DNA of 64,000 nucleotides. Origin: Methylotenera_A sp031422335 (GTDB taxonomy: Bacteria; Pseudomonadota; Gammaproteobacteria; Burkholderiales; Methylophilaceae). The notes beneath the pieces were generated by a model. It was not told the DNA's origin. It ran no database searches and worked only from the letters and a program-made list of their open reading frames with translations. The translations under genes and the position numbers were made by a program. The DNA is taken from contig JANOQW010000035.1 in assembly GCA_031422335.1 (NCBI GenBank), forward strand, positions 11,968 to 75,967, read 5' to 3'. This document shows positions 15,083 through 23,317 of this stretch, in pieces (position 1 is the first letter of the stretch; each line of letters starts with the position of its first letter).

Positions 15083-16705
15083 ATGGCAGCAAAAGACGTA
15101 AGATTCGGTGACGAAGTTCGCCAAAAAATGACCAACGGCGTAAACATTTTAGCTAACGCAGTTAAAGTAACATTAGGCCCAAAAGGTCGCAACGTCGTAC
15201 TAGAGCGTTCATATGGCGCACCAACCATCACTAAAGATGGCGTTTCAGTAGCTAAAGAAATCGAATTAAAAGACAAGTTCGAAAACATGGGGGCACAGAT
15301 GGTAAAAGAAGTGGCTTCAAAAACTTCTGACATCGCAGGTGACGGTACAACAACAGCAACCGTGTTAGCGCAAGCGATTATTCGTGAAGGCATGAAATCT
15401 GTAGCCGCTGGCATGAACCCAATGGATTTAAAACGCGGTATCGATAAAGCAGTTGTAGCTGCTGTTGCCAGCCTTAAAGCACAATCTAAAGACTGTACAA
15501 CTAGCAAAGAAATCGCCCAAGTAGGCTCAATTTCAGCCAACTCTGATGAATCTATCGGCAAGATTATTGCTGATGCCATGGACAAAGTGGGTAAAGAAGG
15601 CGTGATTACGGTTGAAGATGGTTCTGGTTTAGAAAGCGAGCTAGATATTGTAGAAGGTATGCAATTTGACCGTGGTTACTTATCACCGTATTTCATCAAC
15701 AATCAAGAGCGTCAAATTGCATTGTTAGATAATCCTTTCGTATTATTGCACGATAAAAAAATCTCAAACATTCGTGATTTGTTACCAACTTTAGAGCAAG
15801 TAGCTAAATCAGGTCGTCCATTGTTAATCATTGCAGAAGATGTAGATGGCGAAGCATTAGCAACCTTGGTGGTGAACAACATTCGCGGCATATTAAAAAC
15901 CACTGCAGTAAAAGCGCCTGGTTTTGGTGACCGTCGTAAAGCCATGTTAGAAGATATTGCCATGTTAACTGGCGGTACCGTGATTGCTGAAGAAGTAGGT
16001 TTAAAACTGGAGACGGTAACGCTCGAAATGCTAGGCCAAGCGAAACGCATTGAAGTAGGCAAAGAAAACACCATTATTATTGATGGTGCTGGTAAAGAAG
16101 CAGATATCAAATCACGCATTGCTCAAATTAAATCGCAAATTGAAGAATCAACTTCGGATTACGATAAAGAAAAATTGCAAGAACGTGTGGCTAAATTAGC
16201 AGGCGGTGTTGCGGTAATTAAAGTGGGCGCGACCACTGAAATTGAAATGAAAGAGAAAAAAGCCCGTGTAGAAGATGCGCTTCATGCTACTAGAGCAGCA
16301 GTTGAAGAAGGTATTGTTGCTGGTGGTGGTGTTGCATTAATTCGCGCACGTGATGCGATTGCTAAAGTAAAAGGTGACAACCTAGACCAAGAAGCAGGCA
16401 TTAAAATTGTATTGCGCGCGGTTGAAGAGCCATTACGCCAAATTGTGCAAAACGCTGGTGTTGAGCCTTCAGTGGTTGTGAACAATGTAGCCGCTGGTAA
16501 AGGCAACTATGGTTACAACGCTGCTAACGAGACCTATGGTGACATGATTGAAATGGGTATTTTAGACCCAACTAAAGTCACGCGTAGCGCCTTGCAAAAT
16601 GCAGCTTCAGTGGCTGGCTTAATGCTAACCACTGATTGTATGGTAGCCGAACTGCCTAAAGATGACGCACCAGCAATGGGTGGTGATATGGGCGGTATGA
16701 TGTAG
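15083..16705 (+). CDS. groEL: Chaperonin GroEL
   Basis: ATP-driven 60-kDa folding chaperone forming the double heptameric ring. 540 residues, standard length. Visible: TLGPKGRNVV and GDGTTTATVLAQ nucleotide-binding segments with the catalytic Asp, SPYFINN in the apical domain, GGGVALIRA in the C-terminal equatorial part, and the Gly-Met tail (MGGDMGGMM). CAGGAG before the ATG is the ribosome site. A 10-bp stem-loop and then a textbook terminator follow. Confidence 0.98.
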   Translation: MAAKDVRFGDEVRQKMTNGVNILANAVKVTLGPKGRNVVLERSYGAPTITKDGVSVAKEIELKDKFENMGAQMVKEVASKTSDIAGDGTTTATVLAQAIIREGMKSVAAGMNPMDLKRGIDKAVVAAVASLKAQSKDCTTSKEIAQVGSISANSDESIGKIIADAMDKVGKEGVITVEDGSGLESELDIVEGMQFDRGYLSPYFINNQERQIALLDNPFVLLHDKKISNIRDLLPTLEQVAKSGRPLLIIAEDVDGEALATLVVNNIRGILKTTAVKAPGFGDRRKAMLEDIAMLTGGTVIAEEVGLKLETVTLEMLGQAKRIEVGKENTIIIDGAGKEADIKSRIAQIKSQIEESTSDYDKEKLQERVAKLAGGVAVIKVGATTEIEMKEKKARVEDALHATRAAVEEGIVAGGGVALIRARDAIAKVKGDNLDQEAGIKIVLRAVEEPLRQIVQNAGVEPSVVVNNVAAGKGNYGYNAANETYGDMIEMGILDPTKVTRSALQNAASVAGLMLTTDCMVAELPKDDAPAMGGDMGGMM

Positions 16706-16715
16706 CCTTTGATTT

Positions 16716-16753
16716 TTGCATCAACTTATCTATTTTGCGATGGGTTGATGCAA
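16716..16753 (+). other. Stem-loop downstream of groEL
   Basis: TTGCATCAAC (16716-16725) pairs perfectly with GTTGATGCAA (16744-16753) across an 18-nt loop, starting 10 nt after the groEL stop. It lacks a T run, so it is more likely a 3' mRNA-protecting structure than a terminator. Confidence 0.55.
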
Positions 16754-16786
16754 TAACGAAATGCAAGCTTGCTACTCCGTAATATT

Positions 16787-16812
16787 AAAACCTCGCTTCG
16801 GCGAGGTTTTTT
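16787..16812 (+). terminator. Rho-independent terminator of groESL
   Basis: AAAACCTCGC (16787-16796), TTCG tetraloop, GCGAGGTTTT (16801-16810), with the T run continuing to 16812. Confidence 0.95.
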
Positions 16813-16827
16813 ATTGCATGTTGCTAT

Positions 16828-16856
16828 TTGACGTAAAGCAACCCGTCAATTAGGAT
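16828..16856 (+). promoter_or_regulatory. Promoter with overlapping inverted repeat before the unknown gene pair
   Basis: TTGACG (16828-16833), a 17-nt spacer, then TAGGAT (16851-16856): a sigma-70-type promoter matching 5 of 6 and 4 of 6 bases. TTGACG and CGTCAA (16844-16849) form an inverted repeat across the spacer, a possible operator. Confidence 0.5.
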
Positions 16857-16893
16857 GGCTATTTTATGTTTGGCATGACTCAAGGAGCTTTAA

Positions 16894-17142
16894 TTGACTA
16901 ATGTGAAAATCACTCTAGTAGCACCCAATGAGTTACCAATCATTGGAGTTCGATTAGAAGATGGTTCTATCCATGATTTTGAGTATTTTTATGACAATGT
17001 GAATCTAGTACGCAGCTTTATTCTTAAAGATGGCGCGAAATCCAAAACACTAAACCAAAATGGTGACCACGTTCTAGTGGACTCCAATGGAAATGATTGG
17101 CCAGCCTCTGATATTGAATATAACTCAATCTTAAAAGGTTAA
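16894..17142 (+). CDS. Hypothetical protein of an accessory gene pair
   Basis: An 82-residue acidic protein beginning at TTG, supported by AAGGAG 6 nt upstream. It is probably all-beta, with alternating hydrophobic strands (KITLVAPNELPIIGVRLEDGS) and a small C-terminal part (HVLVDSNGNDWPASDIEY). No domain is recognised. It lies 2 nt before the next gene, so the two form an operon with its own promoter between the groESL terminator and ung. Codon use (ATA, AGA, CTA) looks different from groEL beside it, consistent with a mobile or accessory origin. Confidence 0.72.
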   Translation: MTNVKITLVAPNELPIIGVRLEDGSIHDFEYFYDNVNLVRSFILKDGAKSKTLNQNGDHVLVDSNGNDWPASDIEYNSILKG

Positions 17143-17144
17143 AC

Positions 17145-17759
17145 ATGGTTGCAGCGTTCAAAAAGAAAAATACACTTGAGCAAACTGGACTTGCGTTAGT
17201 CGATGGTGGCTTCACATACTCCAACAAAATTTATAAGTTTGAAGATGTTATAGAAACTCGCATTATTCGAAGTGTCTTGGAACATAGGGTTGTTCTTGTT
17301 GGCTCTGAATATCACCACTCTGTTTCAATAATGATTGGCGTTAAGTCTGGAGATCTATTGCAAGTAACAGAACAGCCAACTTGGTTGTCGGATAGCAATT
17401 TAAGTAGCGTAGAGCATGTTGAAAACATGTTCTCTATTATCGCGCAGAAGTCATGGGATAACAGGGTTCTTAAATACACCAAAAACATAGATGACCTTGG
17501 TTATTTTGAATACAATGGATGGCGCTTTTATACCAAGCAATACAAAATTCAACATATTAAAAACAATAAATACTATGACTTGAGGTCAGTTGATTTGCTG
17601 AAAAGCTATGGCTACATTGAAGTTAAAGAAAAAAATGAAGGCCTTAGATCTAAGCTTATCAATAGCTTGGTAGGTGGTAAGGTCGGAATTGGAACCCTCA
17701 TTGATACCGATGTCTTTTTTGCCTTACTAAAACATTTTTTTGAGTTTAGTTGGTCTTGA
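17145..17759 (+). CDS. Hypothetical protein of an accessory gene pair
   Basis: A 204-residue soluble protein. The first 100 residues (FTYSNKIYKFEDVIETRII, RVVLVGSEY, SIMIGVKSGD) resemble a pleckstrin-like beta fold by strand pattern only. The second half is basic and aromatic (YNGWRFYTKQYKIQHIKNN) and ends with a hydrophobic stretch FFALLKHFFEF. Function unknown. It begins 2 nt after the preceding gene. The gene is AT-rich with many non-preferred codons, unlike ung and groEL on either side. Confidence 0.72.
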   Translation: MVAAFKKKNTLEQTGLALVDGGFTYSNKIYKFEDVIETRIIRSVLEHRVVLVGSEYHHSVSIMIGVKSGDLLQVTEQPTWLSDSNLSSVEHVENMFSIIAQKSWDNRVLKYTKNIDDLGYFEYNGWRFYTKQYKIQHIKNNKYYDLRSVDLLKSYGYIEVKEKNEGLRSKLINSLVGGKVGIGTLIDTDVFFALLKHFFEFSWS

Positions 17760-17852
17760 TTTTGCAATCAAGAACCAATCCGCCCAACCTATCCATCAAG
17801 TGGGACAGGCTAAAGCGCGCGCCTTTAATTCAAAGTTAAACCATTTAGCCTT

Positions 17853-18551
17853 ATGTCTCAAGAAAAACCTGGTCAACTTCATCCCTCATGGCTAGCAGTC
17901 ATCGGCGATGAACTAGAAAAGCCTTATATGCAGGCTTTGCGTGACTTTTTGAAGCAAGAAAAAGCGGCTGGTAAGGTGATTTTTCCGCCTAGTCCATTGA
18001 TTTTTAATGCGTTTAATCACACGCCTTTTGATAAAGTCAGGGTAGTGATTATTGGGCAAGACCCTTATCACGGCCAAGATGTTAATGGTCAACCTCAAGC
18101 GCATGGCTTGAGCTTTTCGGTGCCAAAAGGCATCGCCCCACCGCCATCATTAATGAATATTTTCAAAGAAATTTCGTCTGATTTAAATATCAAGATGAGT
18201 AGAAATGGTGATTTAACGCTTTGGGCAGACCAAGGTGTGTTGCTGTTGAACGCCACATTGACAGTAGAGCAAGCCAAAGCGGGTGCGCATCAAGGCAAAG
18301 GCTGGGAGGCATTTACCGATGCCGCCATCGCCGCATTAAATGCACATCGCGAAGGTTTGGTGTTTGTATTGTGGGGTAGTTATGCGCAGAAAAAAGGCGC
18401 GTTTATTGACGAGAAAAAGCATTTAGTTTTAAAATCGGTACACCCATCGCCACTATCAGCGCATCGTGGCTTTTTTGGCAATCATCAATTTTCTAGCATT
18501 AATCAATATTTAACACAGCAAGGCCAAACGCCAATTAATTGGCAATTGTAG
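17853..18551 (+). CDS. ung: Uracil-DNA glycosylase, family 1
   Basis: Removes uracil from DNA to start base excision repair. The 232-residue protein has all UNG motifs: GQDPYHG with the catalytic Asp, PPSLMNIFKE, LLLNATLTV, FVLWGSYAQKKG, and the minor-groove loop HPSPLSAHRGFFG with the catalytic His. Length is normal for the family. The ATG follows a weak ribosome site. The antisense sRNA candidate starts 18 nt beyond its stop. Confidence 0.97.
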   Translation: MSQEKPGQLHPSWLAVIGDELEKPYMQALRDFLKQEKAAGKVIFPPSPLIFNAFNHTPFDKVRVVIIGQDPYHGQDVNGQPQAHGLSFSVPKGIAPPPSLMNIFKEISSDLNIKMSRNGDLTLWADQGVLLLNATLTVEQAKAGAHQGKGWEAFTDAAIAALNAHREGLVFVLWGSYAQKKGAFIDEKKHLVLKSVHPSPLSAHRGFFGNHQFSSINQYLTQQGQTPINWQL

Positions 18552-18568
18552 CGCAACTATTTATTGAT

Positions 18569-18656
18569 AAAAAAAGCCCCGATTAAGGGGATTAAATCGG
18601 GGCGAAATGCCTCATCGTCTAAGGCTTCCGCTCAGGGAGGAAAGAAGCGGAAAGAT
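18569..18656 (-). ncRNA. Candidate small RNA with CU-rich loop and own terminator
   Basis: Read on the minus strand this stretch folds into three consecutive hairpins. SL1: TTCCGCT/AGCGGAA (18646-18652 with 18626-18632), enclosing a 13-nt loop with TTTCCTCCC, complementary to a Shine-Dalgarno sequence. SL2: GCCT/AGGC (18622-18625 with 18609-18612). SL3: a 9-bp stem GCCCCGATT/AATCGGGGC (18595-18603 with 18576-18584), ending in seven T (18569-18575). No protein gene on that strand uses this terminator. The architecture is that of a trans-acting sRNA of about 85-90 nt. The 5' end is approximate; a weak -10-like TATGTT lies about 10 nt upstream. It does not match a family I can name. Confidence 0.55.
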
Positions 18657-18803
18657 AGTTAACATACATTAACTACCATGCAAATTCAGACTTATGGTTA
18701 ATGGGTAAGTTCAAGCGATTTTCGGCATTTTTGTAACATTTTGTATCTTGACCTTTTGTGGCTGTTTGCGTCAATTGTGCGCTGTCCATGCGATAATATC
18801 GGC

Positions 18804-20987
18804 ATGCAAAACGAATCATCCATCCTCACTGGCCTCAATAATAAACAGTTCGAAGCTGTCACTTTGCCGCACCAATCTGCGCTGATTTTAGCTGGTGCGG
18901 GCAGTGGTAAAACGCGCGTACTCACCACTAGAATTGCTTGGTTGATTCAGACAGAGCAGATTTCGCCGCTTGGTTTAATGGCAGTGACCTTTACCAACAA
19001 AGCCGCCAAAGAAATGCTAACGCGGCTTACAAGTATGTTACCAATCAACACACGCGGCATGTGGGTAGGCACGTTCCACGGGCTTTGTAACCGTTTATTG
19101 CGCGCGCACCATCGTGAGGCTGGCCTGCCCAGCACCTTCCAAATTTTAGATACCGCAGACCAATTATCCAGCATTAAACGCTTGATGAAATTGATGAATG
19201 TGGATGATGAAAAATACGCGCCCAAGCAGGTGCAAGGCTATATTAATAGCTGTAAAGAGGAAGGCTTGCGCGCCGATAAAGTGGAGGCTTACGATGCGCA
19301 CAGCCAAAAATTGCGTGAAATTTACGAGGAATATGACAAGCAATGCAACCGCGAAGGTGTGGCCGATTTTGCCGAGCTATTGCTACGTTGCTACGAATTG
19401 CTGCAGCGTGATATACGGATTCGTGAACACTACCAAAGCCGATTTAGGTACATTTTAGTTGACGAGTTTCAAGACACCAATCGTTTGCAATATTTATGGT
19501 TAAAACTGCTAGCCGGCCAAGAAAATTGTTTGTTTGCTGTGGGTGATGATGACCAATCCATCTACGGTTTTCGCGGCGCGCGTGTTGGCAATATGCGCGA
19601 TTTTGAAAAAGATTTTAACGTACAAAATATTGTGAAGTTAGAAGAAAATTATCGCAGCCATAGTAATATTTTAGATGCCGCCAATGCCATTATTTCGCAC
19701 AATAGCAATCGGCTAGGTAAAAATTTATGGACGTCAGCAGGCGCAGGCGAGCCTGTTCGTATTTACGAAGCCTACAACGACAATGACGAAGCACAATTTA
19801 TTGTCGATGAAGTAAAAATGCTGCAATCAGAGGGCACCCCACTAGCAGATATGGCGCTGTTATATCGTAGCAATGCGCAATCACGCGTGCTTGAACACGC
19901 GCTATTTTCGGCGAATTTACCATACCGCGTGTATGGCGGCTTACGCTTTTTTGAACGCGCCGAGATTAAGCATGCATTGGCTTATATGCGCCTCATCGCC
20001 AATGCCAACGATGATACTGCGCTGTTGCGCGTGATTAACTTCCCTACTCGCGGTATTGGCGCGCGCAGCCTTGAGCAGCTGCAAGAAGGCGCACGCCAAA
20101 ATGATTGCAGCTTATGGCAAGCTGCCATAAACAAGGTAGGCAATGGCAGTGCTGGCGGCAAAGGCATTGACGGGTTTGTGCATTTAATTCGCGAGATGAC
20201 AGACCAAGCCTATGGCATCACGCTGGCTGAAGTAGCTGAGCTAGCGACTACATTATCTGGCTTAAAAGCGCATTACCAGAACGAGCGCGAAGGTGAAGAC
20301 CGCATTGAAAACTTAGAGGAATTGGTGACTGCCGCGGTGGCTTTTACCAACCAAGCTTTTGGCAACCATAACAATGTGGATGGCGATAGCGAACAAGACT
20401 TAATGACACAGTTTTTGACACATGCAAGTTTAGAAGCTGGCGACCATCAAGCAACAATAGGTTACGACGCGCTGCAATTAATGACGGTGCATGCGTCTAA
20501 AGGCTTGGAGTTTAAAGCGGTGTTTATTAGTGGGTTAGAGGAAGGCTTATGCCCGCATGAGCAAAGCTTCTCGGAAACTGGTGGGCTAGAAGAAGAGCGG
20601 CGCTTGATGTATGTAGCTGTCACCCGCGCGCGACAACGCCTATACCTGAGCCACGCGCAAAGCCGTATGTTGCACGGGCAAGTGCGTTATGGCATTCCGT
20701 CGCGCTTTTTAGATGAAATACCTGAAGGCTTATTAAAACGCTTAAACAGCAAGCCGATGGCAAAACCTTATACTGCCAGCAACAACTATCAAGCTAGCGC
20801 AGCGCCAGCTTCTCAGACTAATCATTACCCGTTTAAAATTGGCCAAAGCGTGCGTCATGCCAAATTTGGCGAGGGTGTGGTGGTGACTTACGAAGGCAAC
20901 GCTGCCAACTTGGTGATTAAAATTAATTTTGGCAGCAATGGCTTGAAAATGTTGGCGATGGAATATGCCAAACTAGAAAAATTATAA
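18804..20987 (+). CDS. uvrD: UvrD/Rep-family DNA helicase II
   Basis: 3'-5' superfamily 1 helicase in nucleotide excision and mismatch repair. The 727-residue protein begins at the ATG at 18804; an in-frame extension of 21 codons upstream has no homology to the family start. Motifs: Walker A AGAGSGKTRVLTTR, FTNKAAKEM (Ia), VDEFQDTNRLQY (II), GDDDQSIYGFRGA (III), LEENYRSHSNIL (IV), LMTVHASKGLEF (V) and YVAVTRARQRLY (VI). The C-terminal Tudor-like domain (VRHAKFGEGVVVTYEG), which contacts RNA polymerase in UvrD/PcrA, is present. Confidence 0.95.
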   Translation: MQNESSILTGLNNKQFEAVTLPHQSALILAGAGSGKTRVLTTRIAWLIQTEQISPLGLMAVTFTNKAAKEMLTRLTSMLPINTRGMWVGTFHGLCNRLLRAHHREAGLPSTFQILDTADQLSSIKRLMKLMNVDDEKYAPKQVQGYINSCKEEGLRADKVEAYDAHSQKLREIYEEYDKQCNREGVADFAELLLRCYELLQRDIRIREHYQSRFRYILVDEFQDTNRLQYLWLKLLAGQENCLFAVGDDDQSIYGFRGARVGNMRDFEKDFNVQNIVKLEENYRSHSNILDAANAIISHNSNRLGKNLWTSAGAGEPVRIYEAYNDNDEAQFIVDEVKMLQSEGTPLADMALLYRSNAQSRVLEHALFSANLPYRVYGGLRFFERAEIKHALAYMRLIANANDDTALLRVINFPTRGIGARSLEQLQEGARQNDCSLWQAAINKVGNGSAGGKGIDGFVHLIREMTDQAYGITLAEVAELATTLSGLKAHYQNEREGEDRIENLEELVTAAVAFTNQAFGNHNNVDGDSEQDLMTQFLTHASLEAGDHQATIGYDALQLMTVHASKGLEFKAVFISGLEEGLCPHEQSFSETGGLEEERRLMYVAVTRARQRLYLSHAQSRMLHGQVRYGIPSRFLDEIPEGLLKRLNSKPMAKPYTASNNYQASAAPASQTNHYPFKIGQSVRHAKFGEGVVVTYEGNAANLVIKINFGSNGLKMLAMEYAKLEKL

Positions 20988-21016
20988 GCTAAATTAAATA
21001 AAACTTATTAAAATGC

Positions 21017-21055
21017 ATGCTCTAGGAGCCGCATGGATATTGCCTCGCAGAGCAT
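21017..21055 (-). repeat. Palindromic element copy D
   Basis: Minus-strand reading: arm ATGCTCTGCGAGGC, loop AATATCCATGC, arm GGCTCCTAGAGCAT. It lies between the convergent uvrD and the BPSS1780-like gene, 29 nt after the uvrD stop, where it may end transcription from both sides. Confidence 0.85.
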
Positions 21056-21082
21056 TTATTTTAGCAATTAAGCTCCTAATAC

Positions 21083-21865
21083 TTAGGCCGATCTAAACAC
21101 ATCACGATAACTCACATATTGAAACGCTAACATCAGCGCTGTGGCCAGCAATAAAGTACCAAATAATATAATCGACATCAGCATCTGCCCCAGCACTGGT
21201 ACGATGGCACTAATTAAGCCTACTACAATTCCCACCACCAACATCAGTAAAACAATGCCGCCAGTAAGCAGCATCCATGCGGCTCCCAGCGCCACCATAT
21301 ATTGAATAGAGCCAGCAATGCTCGATTTAATGGCTTTAAGCAAATTATAGTTATTAAACGCGATGAGCATGGGTGCAAACCAAGTTGCCATCATTAGCGG
21401 AATCAGCAATAAAGTCAGTTTTAATAACAGTGGGAACATTTTTTGCAAAAATGCCATCATTTGCGATTCGGTCATTTTATCTTTATTGCCCAGCAACACT
21501 TGCAAGCCTTGCAAATCACTATTCAGTACAAAGCTCACCAGCACTGCATACAGCAAACATGCACCTCCCAGCCCGATCAAATGAGATATTTTGGGTTGAA
21601 TTTGCGTGATAATCTCACCCACCGTTTGCTGTTTTTTCATATCTGCATTGCGATAAATGGCAATGGCGACAGCTAAAAATACTGGCCAAATTAAAATGCT
21701 AATAAACGCAAAAAACTGTAACACGGGAATAGATGGCAGCATCATAAACAGACCCACATACACCAGCGCAACGGATAACCATTTGCGTGGTGCGGTGTTA
21801 AATAAAGCCACGCTCTCCTTCACCCAGCTGATGCCAGTTTGCGTGCGTGATTGTAAAATGGCCAT
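21083..21865 (-). CDS. Polytopic membrane protein, BPSS1780-like
   Basis: A 260-residue integral membrane protein with about six hydrophobic helices (VYVGLFMMLPSIPVL, LIWPVFLAVAIAIY, LLKLTLLLIPLMMATWFAP, GGIVLLMLVVGIVVGL and others). The start (SWVKESVALFNTAPRKWL) and end (AFQYVSYRDVF) match my memory of the betaproteobacterial BPSS1780 family, whose function is not known. It begins 14 nt after the thrB stop on the same strand, so the two are probably cotranscribed. Confidence 0.8.
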   Translation of the reverse strand: MAILQSRTQTGISWVKESVALFNTAPRKWLSVALVYVGLFMMLPSIPVLQFFAFISILIWPVFLAVAIAIYRNADMKKQQTVGEIITQIQPKISHLIGLGGACLLYAVLVSFVLNSDLQGLQVLLGNKDKMTESQMMAFLQKMFPLLLKLTLLLIPLMMATWFAPMLIAFNNYNLLKAIKSSIAGSIQYMVALGAAWMLLTGGIVLLMLVVGIVVGLISAIVPVLGQMLMSIILFGTLLLATALMLAFQYVSYRDVFRSA

Positions 21866-21879
21866 GGTTTAAATAATCC

Positions 21880-22836
21880 TTATGAGTCTGCCAATTGTTG
21901 CAACTTAATGCGGTTTAACAAAATGCGTTTGAAATGCTTTGGGTCTTTGGCATGCGTAAGTTCGCCAGTAGCAGGATAATAAAAATCAAATAATCGCGAT
22001 AACCAAAATCTAAGCGCTGCGCTACGTAAAAGTGCGTGCCAGCTTGCATGTTCGGCCGCTGTAAATGGCCGCACTGCTTGATATGCGCTTAAAAAAGCAT
22101 TTAATTTTTCGGTATCAAAACTGCCATCTTCTAGCACGCACCAATCGTTTACTGCTATCGCCACATCGTAGGCTTGACTATCATCGCAGGCATAATAAAA
22201 ATCGATAAACCCGCCGAGATTGTTGCCATCAAACAGTACATTATCGCGAAACAAATCGCCATGCACGACACTATGTGGCAAGGCGCTTAAGTCTAATTTT
22301 TCTTGAAAATCTAGCTCTGTTTTCAACAAGGCTTGTTCATCAGCAGGCAGTTTTAGCATCACTTGTTCAGCCGTTACATTGCGCCAATCAGCGCCCAGTT
22401 GATTATGCGATTTTCTCGTGAACTTGAGCCCTGCGATGTGCATCTGCGCCAATGTTTTGGCTACCTGTGCGCATTGCGCAACATTCGGCGTCGCCGTGTC
22501 GCTGCCTTTTAGGCAGCTTACCATTAACGCTGGCTTACCTTTTAGCACGTGCAAAGCCAAACCACTTTTATCAGCGATTGGCGCAGGACAAGGCACGCCA
22601 TGCTTAGCAAGATGCGTCATTAAATCGACAAAATAAGGTAACTCTTCTAGCTTATTGTGTTCAAAAATAGTGAGCACATATTTTGTTTGTTCTAAACGAT
22701 TGTTTTGAGTGACGACAAAATAATTGGTGTTGGTAATGCCCGCCGCAATGCCGCGCAACTCTACAATGTTGCCCAAATCAAAATCGCGCAACCAAGTGCG
22801 CACTTCTTCTAAATTTAAGGTGGTGAAAACAGACAT
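21880..22836 (-). CDS. thrB: Homoserine kinase, aminoglycoside-phosphotransferase-fold type
   Basis: Phosphorylates homoserine in threonine synthesis. This is the ThrB2-type kinase with a choline/aminoglycoside kinase fold, not the GHMP type of E. coli. The 318-residue protein shows ELRGIAAGITNTNYFV as the ATP loop, VVHGDLFRDNVLF as the catalytic loop with the Asp, and GFIDFYYACDD as the metal-binding segment. The ATG at 22834-22836 is taken as start; an in-frame TTG four codons upstream is possible. A hairpin lies between it and the DUF2782 gene upstream. Confidence 0.93.
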   Translation of the reverse strand: MSVFTTLNLEEVRTWLRDFDLGNIVELRGIAAGITNTNYFVVTQNNRLEQTKYVLTIFEHNKLEELPYFVDLMTHLAKHGVPCPAPIADKSGLALHVLKGKPALMVSCLKGSDTATPNVAQCAQVAKTLAQMHIAGLKFTRKSHNQLGADWRNVTAEQVMLKLPADEQALLKTELDFQEKLDLSALPHSVVHGDLFRDNVLFDGNNLGGFIDFYYACDDSQAYDVAIAVNDWCVLEDGSFDTEKLNAFLSAYQAVRPFTAAEHASWHALLRSAALRFWLSRLFDFYYPATGELTHAKDPKHFKRILLNRIKLQQLADS

Positions 22837-22853
22837 GTTGTTATACAAACAAT

Positions 22854-22874
22854 CAAGAGGGCGATGCCCTCTTG
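22854..22874 (-). terminator. Hairpin between the DUF2782 gene and thrB
   Basis: CAAGAGGGC (22854-22862) and GCCCTCTTG (22866-22874) form a perfect 9-bp stem with a 3-nt loop, extended by weaker A/T pairs. On the minus strand it follows the DUF2782 stop at once and ends 18 nt before thrB. Only a broken T run follows, so it may be a leaky terminator or attenuator. Confidence 0.6.
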
Positions 22875-22878
22875 TTGT

Positions 22879-23229
22879 TTAGAATCGAAAAAGAATCCAC
22901 TTAGGAATCGCCAACGGCGGATTAGGTCCAATATTCACCCAGCCACCCTGTTGATCTTCTTTATGCAAATAATAAGGTACGCCATGCTCGGGCGTGACTT
23001 TCATCATGTACATCTCGCCATTAATGCGATATTCCTCAATCGTTTCCGCACCTTTTTTGCGAATGGTCACTTGTGGCTCGCCTTCTAGCACTTCGCCATC
23101 AATGGCTTTGGGCGGCGGCGGCACTTCTTCTAGCGGCTCCAAATTGTCAGGCGTTTTTTTATCTGCAGCCGTTGCCAACAAAGGTAATGTAAGCAAAACC
23201 AACCACAAATATTTGCTAAAATTTTTCAT
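22879..23229 (-). CDS. DUF2782-family exported protein
   Basis: A 116-residue protein with a signal peptide (KYLWLVLLTLPLLATAA), a proline-rich linker (LEEVPPPPKAI) and a compact beta domain (VTIRKKGAETIEEYRINGEMYMMKV, GVPYYLHKED) ending WILFRF. I recognise this as the DUF2782 family, common beside thrB and polA in betaproteobacteria; its function is unknown. It is expected to be periplasmic. Confidence 0.86.
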   Translation of the reverse strand: MKNFSKYLWLVLLTLPLLATAADKKTPDNLEPLEEVPPPPKAIDGEVLEGEPQVTIRKKGAETIEEYRINGEMYMMKVTPEHGVPYYLHKEDQQGGWVNIGPNPPLAIPKWILFRF

Positions 23230-23317
23230 GTGTCGCCTTTAAATTTTCCATAGTTTTTATTTTAGCAAATTCAGCGCTAATAAACGTATCCCAATATAAA
23301 TAAAGGCCAAATAAAAG

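Noticed and set aside
14686..15585. A 299-codon open frame on the minus strand opposite groES-groEL.
   Set aside because: Shadow of highly expressed genes with strong codon bias; Ser/Thr/Ala-rich composition, no ribosome site, no protein-like pattern.
22854..22874. Riboswitch or peptide-leader attenuator before thrB.
   Set aside because: Only one short hairpin lies in the 42-nt gap; no leader peptide with Thr/Ile codons and no aptamer-sized sequence.
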